Of a stretch of 17,288 nt of DNA, positions 6,459 through 13,847 are shown in pieces. The position numbers and the translations under genes are program-made. How positions within the stretch are numbered: the stretch's first letter is position 1; the number at the start of each line of letters is the position of its first letter. Source of the DNA: CAMCYM01 sp041191165 (lineage in GTDB: Bacteria > Bacteroidota > Bacteroidia > Flavobacteriales_D > Sanyastnellaceae); NCBI GenBank assembly GCA_041191165.1, contig JBEEPJ010000022.1, positions 1 through 17,288 of the forward strand. The letters run 5' to 3'. The notes beneath the pieces are model-generated. The model searched no databases. It was not told where the DNA came from and worked only from the letters and a program-made list of their open reading frames with translations.

Positions 6459-7246
6459 AGGCCTTTCGCCGCCACTCCGAGTTGAGAAAGGTCCTCGGCT
6501 TCCCCCTACTGCTCATTTTCTGGGGTGCATTTCCATCGTTCGGGCAGGAGGTAGGAGGTGATTCATCGACCGGTTGGCCGGGCTTGCCCGCATCCGTTCA
6601 GCGTTTGCAGGTGGTGGAGCACTGGGCGTATGCACTGGGCTATGACGAGCGATTTGAACAAGCGGCTTGGACGCAACATATGATTTGTCGGGCCACGTGC
6701 GGCGTGCGCGCCGTTGAGCGTTCCGATAACTTCCGGGCGGACCCCAAGGTTCGCACGGGATCCGCTGGCCCCAAGGATTTCAGTGGCTCGGGGTATGACC
6801 GGGGCCACCTGGCCCCCGCAGCCGACTTCGCCTGGAGTGCGCGGGCCATGTCCGAGAGTTTCTTCATGAGCAACATGAGTCCCCAAACACCCGGTTTCAA
6901 CCGCGGCATCTGGAAGCAATTGGAGGAGGCCGTGCGGGATTGGGCTTGTTCGCGGGACACCCTTTACGTCATATCAGGGCCCATCCTTACCGAAGACCTG
7001 GATGAGCTCGGGAGCGGTGTGGCCATTCCGGATTGGTACTTCAAGGTCATCTACGATCCATCCCCCACCCCCACGGCCATTGCATTCCTCCTTCGAAATG
7101 CCTCAGGCACTCCTCCCCTCTCCCGTTACGCGGTGTCCATCGATGAAGTCGAAAGTCGCACAGGCCTCGACTTCCTGCCCCTGCTGCCGGAAGAAATCGA
7201 ACGTGAACTGGAGCAGATGCCCGCGCCCGTGCGCAAGTGGTTTTAA
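6455..7246 (+). CDS. Secreted DNA/RNA non-specific endonuclease (NucA/EndoG family)
   Basis: These metal-dependent nucleases cut single- and double-stranded DNA and RNA without sequence preference. The 263-residue protein begins with a basic stretch and a hydrophobic segment (about 14-28) ending near FGQ, a likely signal peptide for export. The catalytic motif DRGHLAPAAD is at 115-124 with His118 as general base, and the metal-binding Asn149 lies in FNRGIWKQLE, as in the family. Cys79, Cys82 and Cys165 could form a disulfide after export. The start ATG overlaps the upstream stop. Likely roles are nutrient (phosphate or nucleotide) recovery from extracellular DNA or attack on other cells; the sequence does not decide. 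The gene converges on the TolC-like gene, and no clear terminator is seen in the 67-base gap. Confidence 0.92.
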   Translation: MKAFRRHSELRKVLGFPLLLIFWGAFPSFGQEVGGDSSTGWPGLPASVQRLQVVEHWAYALGYDERFEQAAWTQHMICRATCGVRAVERSDNFRADPKVRTGSAGPKDFSGSGYDRGHLAPAADFAWSARAMSESFFMSNMSPQTPGFNRGIWKQLEEAVRDWACSRDTLYVISGPILTEDLDELGSGVAIPDWYFKVIYDPSPTPTAIAFLLRNASGTPPLSRYAVSIDEVESRTGLDFLPLLPEEIERELEQMPAPVRKWF

Positions 7247-7313
7247 TTCCCGGCCCCCCGGCACGCACCTTTCGTGAGAAACTTCTGCCGAATGTTGGGG
7301 GCCGCCGCCGACC

Positions 7314-8675
7314 TCATGGGACAGGAGTGACCGGCAACCGCATCGCCCCCCTCAGTCTGTCAATCTCATAACACGCTGCCCGCCAAGCCTGTAAGGCCAA
7401 CACCTCCTGCACTTTTGCCCGCTGCAACCCCAACTGTGCATCCCGAAAAACCAGGGCATTGATGGTCCCTGACTCGATGCGGTTGCCGGCGATTTCCACC
7501 AGCCGCTCCGCATGACCCACACTCTCCAAAGCCAGTTGATAAATGGCCTCTTGTCGGTGTCCCCGCTCCCAAGCTTCCTCCCAGCGCCTGATGGCTTCCT
7601 GACGCTCCATCTCCTCTCCCCAACCTGCAATCTCCTGCTGAATTCGCGCTTGGGCAATGGCCCTTCGCGTGGCGCCTCCATTGAAGAGGTTGAAGTTCAA
7701 GGTCAGCTGGGCAGAGCTGTTCAGCGTGCGACCGTCACCTTCAAGAAATTCGGATTCAAAGTGGCTGCGTTGATCCCCGAAGTTCGCGGACAATCCGACT
7801 ACGGGATACAGCCTTGCCACCGCTTGGTCCTCCGCGGTCTCCGCCAACATCTTACCCAGGGCCGCATTGCGGATGGCCGTTCCATTGTTCAACATTTCCG
7901 AACGCCATGCCTGCTCCTGGGTCGAGGGAGACCACTCCGGTGTCACCAGCGAATCCAGCGGCATCCAAGAGAACTCCTCTCGCTCCCCCATCAAGCGGTT
8001 CACATTGCGGCGGGCGGTTTCCCAAGCCTGCTGCTGTTGAAGCCAAGCCATGCTGTCCGCAAGCAATCCCTGCAGTCCCTGCAATCGATCCCACTCCACC
8101 GCATTGCCGGCCTCCCGGCGCCTTTCGATCCATTCCAACCGTTCTCGCGAAAGGGCCATGGAAGACGCCAGTGTCGCGAGCAGAGCGCGCTGCACCACAG
8201 CGGCATCATAGGCGAGTACCACGGCTTGAACGGTTTGTTCTACCAACAAATCCGCAGCGCCCTCGGACTGCTCTGCCAAGAGCTCCAGCGCCCGTTTGTT
8301 CGCGAACATCCCCATGCCATCGAATAGGGTCCAATTGATGTTCCCTCCCAACTGAACCGATTGGGCGAGGATGCGCTGTTGTAGGAAAGCCGTCGGATTT
8401 CGGGTTTGATCCGTCACCGCTGTAGAGGTAGTTGCTGTGAGTGCCGCTCTCGGCAACGCTCCCGCAGCCCCCCAGCTGTCATTCAACTCGGCGATGTCCG
8501 ATTGCAACCGAGCCATCCGAATGCCCAAGTTGTTTTCCAATGAACGGGCCACCGCTTCTTGACGGCTGAGCATCCCCTCCTGCGCCTGGGCGCGGATCGG
8601 CGAATGGAATACGAGAACGGCGAGGAGAATGAAAAAGGCACAAGCTCCCTGCCTCTGGAAAGTGAAAGGGGTCAT
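7314..8675 (-). CDS. TolC-family outer-membrane efflux channel
   Basis: This 453-residue protein should form the trimeric outer-membrane channel of the tripartite pump encoded just upstream. It has an N-terminal signal peptide (hydrophobic 12-24, likely cut near AQAQ at 29-32). The mature part starts with LSRQEAVARSLENNLGIRMAR, a typical opening of TolC-type repeats, and is mostly long Ala/Glu/Arg-rich helices in two repeats. Segments such as AQSVQLGGNINWTLFDGMG and SSAQLTLNFNLFNGGATRRAIAQA match the two beta-hairpin/helix junctions of the family. Its start lies 6 bases after the stop of the RND pump gene, so it is the last gene of the operon. No lipobox cysteine is seen, unlike OprM-type channels. 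Confidence 0.92.
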   Translation of the reverse strand: MTPFTFQRQGACAFFILLAVLVFHSPIRAQAQEGMLSRQEAVARSLENNLGIRMARLQSDIAELNDSWGAAGALPRAALTATTSTAVTDQTRNPTAFLQQRILAQSVQLGGNINWTLFDGMGMFANKRALELLAEQSEGAADLLVEQTVQAVVLAYDAAVVQRALLATLASSMALSRERLEWIERRREAGNAVEWDRLQGLQGLLADSMAWLQQQQAWETARRNVNRLMGEREEFSWMPLDSLVTPEWSPSTQEQAWRSEMLNNGTAIRNAALGKMLAETAEDQAVARLYPVVGLSANFGDQRSHFESEFLEGDGRTLNSSAQLTLNFNLFNGGATRRAIAQARIQQEIAGWGEEMERQEAIRRWEEAWERGHRQEAIYQLALESVGHAERLVEIAGNRIESGTINALVFRDAQLGLQRAKVQEVLALQAWRAACYEIDRLRGAMRLPVTPVP

Positions 8676-8681
8676 GTCGAT

Positions 8682-11600
8682 TTAGCCGTGATGTTCCAGT
8701 TCATTCATTTCCCGAAGCTCTCTAAGTGTGGGCTCTCCCGCTTCAACCTGTGGCCATTTTCCCGTGGTAATCCAAACCCACACCCGATGCAATGGATTGA
8801 CCCACAGCAACAACACCGGCAAAAGGATCAAGGTAATCAACGTGACGAAGGCCAATCCATACGCCAATGAAATGGCCATGGGAATCAAAAACTGCGCTTG
8901 AAAGCTCTTGTTGAGCATCAAGGGAGCCAGGCCGGCCACCGTCGTGAGGGAAGTAAGCAAAATGGGCCTGAATCGACTCAAGCACGCTTCATAAAGGGCT
9001 TTTCTCAGGTCCATGCCCTCCCGCAAGTTGCTGTTGTAAGCCGCCACGAGCACCAGGGCATCATTGACAAGAATGCCCACCAAGGCCAACATCCCCAACA
9101 TGGAGAAGAGGCTGATTTGTGCCCCCATGATCCAGTGACCCAAGGAAACCCCGACCAGTCCAAAGGGAATCAACAAGAAAACCGCCATGCCCTGCAACGG
9201 AGACCGGAAGGTCAGTACGATGATGAAAAACATCAAACCGAAGATGATGGGAGCGATCCGCTGGATGCTGGTCTGGGACTTTACTTGTTCGCGGTTTTGG
9301 CCTTCATAACTCACCTGAATCTGAGGATAGCGCGCCAAGATCTCCGGCATCAACTTGGATTTGATGTCGGCGTTCACTTCAGCCGCACTGACCCATGGAC
9401 CGGCAATGTCGGCGTTGACTTGGACCTCTCGCTTTCCGTAGAAACGATTGATCGCACTGACCCCACGCGCCAGGGAATAATCCGCCACCTCGGCCAGCGG
9501 CACCCTCGAACCGTCGGGCGTGCGAATTCGGAAGCCCTCGAGGGCGCCGAGCGAGGCCCTATCTCGCTCATCTACGCGGACCCACACCCGGACCTCATCC
9601 CGGCCCCGCTGCAAACGCTGGACCTCCGTCCCGAAGTAGGCCTGGCGGATTTGATTGAGAATCTCCTGCTCTGATAAGCCCAATGCCCGCGCCCGGGGTT
9701 TGATGCTCAGCGTGACTTCCTGAGGCCCTGCTTGGCTGTTGTCGGTGATGTCTTTCACGTCCTGCCGCTGGGACAATCCCGATTTCAAGGCCTCGGTCGC
9801 TTCTTCCAAGGCTTTCAAATCGGTGCCCAATAAGGAGACCGAAACGGGTTTGCCGAAAGGCGAAAAGCCAGAGAAACTGAGATTCTCCGCCCCAAAAACC
9901 GGACCCACCCGCTCCCGGATTTGGGCGCTGATGTCGTTGGAAGGGTAATTGCGCTCCTCTCCATTGAGAAGTTGAACGTTGATGATGCCGTTCTGCGTGC
10001 CCGGTCCCACGCGCTTGTCCACAGCGAGAATGACCTGCTGACCATCCGTTCGCTCAGCGCTCAATGCCGTGTTCACCTCCCAGACAGCCTGCTCAATTCG
10101 GTCCAATTGCTCCAGCGTCAAGGAGGCTCGGGTCCCGGCTTGCATCGTCAGGTTAATGTTGATATTGTCTCCTTCGATGAACGGGAAAAATGTGGTCTTC
10201 ACATGTCCGCCACCAATCAATCCCGGCACCGAAATCATGAACAGGGTCACCATGAGGGAAAAGGTGATCCAGGGATACCGCATGACCTTCCGAAGAACGG
10301 GGGCGTATAGACCATCTCGCAACCACTCCAATCCGCGCTTCGAAATCCGCTCCAGACGATTGGGTTGCGCATCCGGCCGCAGGGCCTTGGAATGGGCGAT
10401 GTGCGCAGGCAAAATCAATGCGCCCTCGATGAGGGAAAACACCAGGGTGAAAATGATCACCTTCGCCATGTCCCCAAACGTTTCACCCAATCGCCCCTCG
10501 ATGAAGAAGAAAGAACAAAAGGCGACCACTGTGGTGAGCACAGCAGAAAGGACCGAGGGAAGTACTTCCAGGGTTCCGTCCACCGCCGCCCGCAACCGAG
10601 TAGCTCCCCGCTCATAATGCTGGTAGACATTCTCCGCGATGACGATTCCATCATCCACCAATATGCCCACCACCACAATCATCCCGAAGAGCGAAATCAC
10701 ATTGATGGTGATGCCCATGAGGTCTGCAACCATGAACATGGCGGCAAAAGAGACGGGAATGGACAAGGCCACCCAAAATGCCAATCGCAAGTTGAGAAAC
10801 AGCGCCAGGAACAAAATCACCAAGAAAAATCCTTGGATTCCATTGCTGACCAAGATGTCAATCCGCTGATTGAGGACGACCGATGCGTCCCGGATGACCT
10901 GGAGCTGCGTGGGCTTCCCCTGGCTATTGTAGGCCTCGATGTATCTCCTGACATACTCCGTGATCTCAAGTATCGACTCAGAATTGAGGTTGTTCACCGT
11001 CACCACAGCTGCAGGCTTGCCGTTGAACCAGTTGCGGGATGGGTCATTCTCCGCCCATTGGTCGCTCACTTCGGCGATATCTCCCAACCGAACCACCCGG
11101 CCATCCCGATCTGCTCGGATGACGATTTCCTCCAGACCATCTGCATCATACACGCGGAATTTTCCACGTACTATCAGTTCTTCCTCGGGTGTTTTAAGCC
11201 GTCCACCCGTGGTTTCAATGTTTGCATTCCGCACGGCCAAGGCCACCTCCGCCATGGAGATTTGCAGCGCATTGAGCTTCTCCTCCCGGATGCGGATTTC
11301 GATCTCCTCAGCCGGAAATCCGCTTAACTCAATCTGAGAAATTTCCTCCGAAGCGAGGAGTTCTTGCTCGATTCGTCTGGCTTCTGCCTTCAGTGCGGAC
11401 AAGTCATCTATACCGGTGACTGCAAAGGAGAAAGCCACAGCGATGGCATCCCGTTTGAAGACGATAGGTGGTTCCATCCCTACGGGGAAGCTCGCGATGC
11501 GATCCACCGCATTCTTCACGTTCTGCAGAATCTCATCGGTCATGGCCGCGTCCATGACCTCGATGGTGATGGTGGCCGTGTTTTCTGAGCATTGGGACCT

Positions 11601-11846
11601 GACTTGGTCCAAACCTGCAATTCCCTCGAGGTTTTCTTCAATCTTGGCTACAATCCCCTCCTCCATCTCTTCCGGAGAGGCCCCTGGATAGACCAGCTGA
11701 ATCAAAATGGTCTTGGAGGGCACTTCCGGGAAGAAACTGGACCGCAGGTGGGTCAATCCCATCCAACCTCCCACCAAGACGAGCACCATCAGGAGATCCC
11801 CGGCCAGTGGATAGCGAATGAACGCTCGGATCAGTTTTTCCATCAT
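8682..11846 (-). CDS. RND efflux pump, inner-membrane permease (AcrB-like, HAE-type)
   Basis: This 1054-residue proton-driven permease exports substrates through a periplasmic adaptor and outer-membrane channel. It has the full two-fold RND layout: a first membrane helix at about 14-34, a large periplasmic domain starting SSFFPEVP, a helix bundle from about 335, a second periplasmic domain after 545, and a final bundle from about 865. The proton-relay pair Asp398-Asp399 lies in GILVDDGIVIAENV. The matching helix 10 site reads GILVNDALVL (Asn928-Asp929), where AcrB has a lysine. The lack of the metal-pump residues of CusA and the overall form favour organic substrates, but specificity cannot be read. 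The start ATG overlaps the adaptor stop by 4 bases (ATGA). Confidence 0.95.
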   Translation of the reverse strand: MMEKLIRAFIRYPLAGDLLMVLVLVGGWMGLTHLRSSFFPEVPSKTILIQLVYPGASPEEMEEGIVAKIEENLEGIAGLDQVRSQCSENTATITIEVMDAAMTDEILQNVKNAVDRIASFPVGMEPPIVFKRDAIAVAFSFAVTGIDDLSALKAEARRIEQELLASEEISQIELSGFPAEEIEIRIREEKLNALQISMAEVALAVRNANIETTGGRLKTPEEELIVRGKFRVYDADGLEEIVIRADRDGRVVRLGDIAEVSDQWAENDPSRNWFNGKPAAVVTVNNLNSESILEITEYVRRYIEAYNSQGKPTQLQVIRDASVVLNQRIDILVSNGIQGFFLVILFLALFLNLRLAFWVALSIPVSFAAMFMVADLMGITINVISLFGMIVVVGILVDDGIVIAENVYQHYERGATRLRAAVDGTLEVLPSVLSAVLTTVVAFCSFFFIEGRLGETFGDMAKVIIFTLVFSLIEGALILPAHIAHSKALRPDAQPNRLERISKRGLEWLRDGLYAPVLRKVMRYPWITFSLMVTLFMISVPGLIGGGHVKTTFFPFIEGDNININLTMQAGTRASLTLEQLDRIEQAVWEVNTALSAERTDGQQVILAVDKRVGPGTQNGIINVQLLNGEERNYPSNDISAQIRERVGPVFGAENLSFSGFSPFGKPVSVSLLGTDLKALEEATEALKSGLSQRQDVKDITDNSQAGPQEVTLSIKPRARALGLSEQEILNQIRQAYFGTEVQRLQRGRDEVRVWVRVDERDRASLGALEGFRIRTPDGSRVPLAEVADYSLARGVSAINRFYGKREVQVNADIAGPWVSAAEVNADIKSKLMPEILARYPQIQVSYEGQNREQVKSQTSIQRIAPIIFGLMFFIIVLTFRSPLQGMAVFLLIPFGLVGVSLGHWIMGAQISLFSMLGMLALVGILVNDALVLVAAYNSNLREGMDLRKALYEACLSRFRPILLTSLTTVAGLAPLMLNKSFQAQFLIPMAISLAYGLAFVTLITLILLPVLLLWVNPLHRVWVWITTGKWPQVEAGEPTLRELREMNELEHHG

Positions 11847-12982
11847 TGGAGGATTTCCATGCCTTCAAATGCCCCCGAAATGGGCTCTGCCAACAGCACC
11901 GTTTTCGGTGCCAACCCTCCGACCAATGCGGTGGTCGTTCCCCGGAACTTGACTTGAACAATGGTCTTGACCAGCTTTCCCTCTTCTACGGCATAAACCA
12001 CATCCCCGGGGAGCAACAGATCAAGTGGAACTTCTACCACGTCCGATATGGCCTTGCTCTTCGCGTAACCAGATAAGTAGCGGCCATCCCGCAGTACGAC
12101 GCCTTTGCCTGACACGGGCTCCACCTGGCAATAGACACTGGCCGATTGCGTTGCCGCGTCCACTTGGGAAGCCAATCGGACCACCTTTCCCTGGGCCACC
12201 AGCTCCCCGTTCTCCTCATAGAACTCCACCGGATCACCCACAGCCAGGGTGGGCAGATAGCGCGCATGAATGGCAGATTTGATCTCAAACTCCCCCTCTC
12301 CGACAAAGGTGCCAAGGGGTGTTCCAGCGCGCACGAGTGCCCCGGGGTCGACATTCGCCACTCCCACCACCCCGGAGAAGGGGGCAAGGACCTTGAACTT
12401 CTCACCCCGCACTTCTGCAGCACGAATGGCATGGTAAGATGCCGTGATGCCACGGTTGGCGAGGAACAATCGCTCTCGTTGGGAACTGGGGTCAGGCAGA
12501 CTGGGCAGGGGTTGGGATAAATCAATCGAGGCGATGTACGATTCCCACTTCTGTCTCCGATCGGGGAAATCGGTTTGGATGTCCGCCAATGCCCCACCCA
12601 AGGCCTGGAGGAACTTGCCCCGCTCCGCTTCGATGGAGGCCCGCCATTCGGAGTCGTCCAACCGCAACAGCACTTCTCCTGCCCGGAATTTCACCCCTTC
12701 CCGAAACTCCTTTCCCCCCATCCTGAGGACCCCATTCACCTCGGCGATCACATCCATTCTTTGCCATGCTTCCACCCGGCCTTCGAGGGGAGTTCGCGGA
12801 ATGACCACCCCCGGTTGCACCTCCATCACCTTTGCGGGGCGGGGGGCGCTTTTCTGGGGCTGCACAGGCGCATCCTCTTTCGCGCCAATGAGTTTTCGGG
12901 TGATGACCAAACCCAAGGCCAAGATGGCCAATCCCGCCAAAAACCGAATCAACAACTGAACTTTTGGATGCATGTGGAGCAT
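11843..12982 (-). CDS. Periplasmic adaptor subunit (membrane fusion protein, HlyD/AcrA-like)
   Basis: The adaptor bridges the RND pump and the outer-membrane channel. The 379-residue protein has one N-terminal membrane anchor (about 10-28). The first half of the lipoyl-like domain is around DVIAEVNGVL (77-86) and GEVLLRLDD (102-110). A short helical hairpin spans roughly 112-192, followed by the second lipoyl half FKVLAPFSGVVGVANVDPGA (196-215). The beta-barrel and membrane-proximal domains make up the rest. No lipobox is present. An in-frame ATG three codons inside (at 12973) is an equally possible start. It lies 43 bases after the DUF4249 gene with no promoter or terminator that I can see between them, and overlaps the pump gene, so it belongs to one operon with both sides. 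Confidence 0.93.
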   Translation of the reverse strand: MLHMHPKVQLLIRFLAGLAILALGLVITRKLIGAKEDAPVQPQKSAPRPAKVMEVQPGVVIPRTPLEGRVEAWQRMDVIAEVNGVLRMGGKEFREGVKFRAGEVLLRLDDSEWRASIEAERGKFLQALGGALADIQTDFPDRRQKWESYIASIDLSQPLPSLPDPSSQRERLFLANRGITASYHAIRAAEVRGEKFKVLAPFSGVVGVANVDPGALVRAGTPLGTFVGEGEFEIKSAIHARYLPTLAVGDPVEFYEENGELVAQGKVVRLASQVDAATQSASVYCQVEPVSGKGVVLRDGRYLSGYAKSKAISDVVEVPLDLLLPGDVVYAVEEGKLVKTIVQVKFRGTTTALVGGLAPKTVLLAEPISGAFEGMEILQ

Positions 12983-13025
12983 TCGATGAATGGAACGAAA
13001 CGCGACTGAATAGACCCGAAACGGA

Positions 13026-13847
13026 TCAAAGGGGAATCAACACCGTTTGTTGCACGACGGGGGAAAGGGTAAAATGGCCCAAAGCTGGGGCACTCCAGTG
13101 ATTGGGCGGATTGCCAGGTACCCCACCGGGTCCCCCGAACCCGCTCAAATCACCCACCGCCTGCCAATATGCGTAGCTTTCTTCAGAAAGGGGCCACATC
13201 ATCACCAACACCTCCTCGCCCGGGGCAAAAAGCCGTTGATTCCAGCCCAAGGGAACTTCTGTGGCCGTGTTGGGGGTCGTCTGGAAAGATTGCGTGACCT
13301 CCGTCATGTACGCTCCATCCAACCAGTATTCCAACAGCACATAACGCGCCTCCGGGAAAGCGGGCAAATGCACGAAAATCTGCCAAGTGGTGTCCGATTC
13401 CGGCGTCAACCCAAAGAACCCTTCGAATCGCCTAATCTCGAGAGAATCAAATGTTATTGCAGGCGGCACACGGACTTCCGTTTCGTACACCTTTCCCTCC
13501 CACTCCAATGCCATTTGGCACCGCTCACCCACCTCCCAGCTTCGACCGGTTTCCAGGGAAAACAAGCCTCCAAGAGGCGAAGCAATTTCCCAGACCGTTC
13601 CTGCCGAGTCGGTCACCCAACCCGTCACGTTCTGCTCCAGCGGTGGAATTCCCGGAGAGAAAAAGTCCACCGAACTGGATACGGTGCCGACGACCAGACC
13701 CGTATTGGCGTCCATCCGGAAGGAAAAAACAGGAAGCCGCTCATTCTCACCCACTTCCAGGTCGATGACTTGTTCACAACCCGCCAAGGCCCATGCCAAA
13801 ACAAGGCCCCCCATCCATCTCGTTGTATCCTTAAAACTTAAAATCAT
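13026..13847 (-). CDS. DUF4249 family lipoprotein
   Basis: This is a 273-residue lipoprotein of the Bacteroidota-specific DUF4249 family (as I recognise it). A lipoprotein signal ends in the lipobox LAGC with Cys24. The mature protein opens EQVIDLEVGENERLPVF, and the rest is mostly beta-rich with many aromatic residues, as in this family. Genes of the family usually sit next to TonB-dependent receptors, and its start here overlaps the end of the receptor gene by 17 bases. The function of the family is not established; a surface or periplasmic accessory role to the receptor is the usual inference. The next gene, the efflux adaptor, follows after 43 bases. Confidence 0.85.
   Translation of the reverse strand: MILSFKDTTRWMGGLVLAWALAGCEQVIDLEVGENERLPVFSFRMDANTGLVVGTVSSSVDFFSPGIPPLEQNVTGWVTDSAGTVWEIASPLGGLFSLETGRSWEVGERCQMALEWEGKVYETEVRVPPAITFDSLEIRRFEGFFGLTPESDTTWQIFVHLPAFPEARYVLLEYWLDGAYMTEVTQSFQTTPNTATEVPLGWNQRLFAPGEEVLVMMWPLSEESYAYWQAVGDLSGFGGPGGVPGNPPNHWSAPALGHFTLSPVVQQTVLIPL

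Noticed and set aside
7247..7313. Possible terminator between the convergent nuclease and TolC-like genes
   Set aside because: There are GC-rich runs, but I could not find a clean stem with a following T tract in either direction.
10365..11327. Plus-strand open frames opposite the RND pump
   Set aside because: They are His/Arg/Asp-rich mirror frames of the pump gene with no motif.
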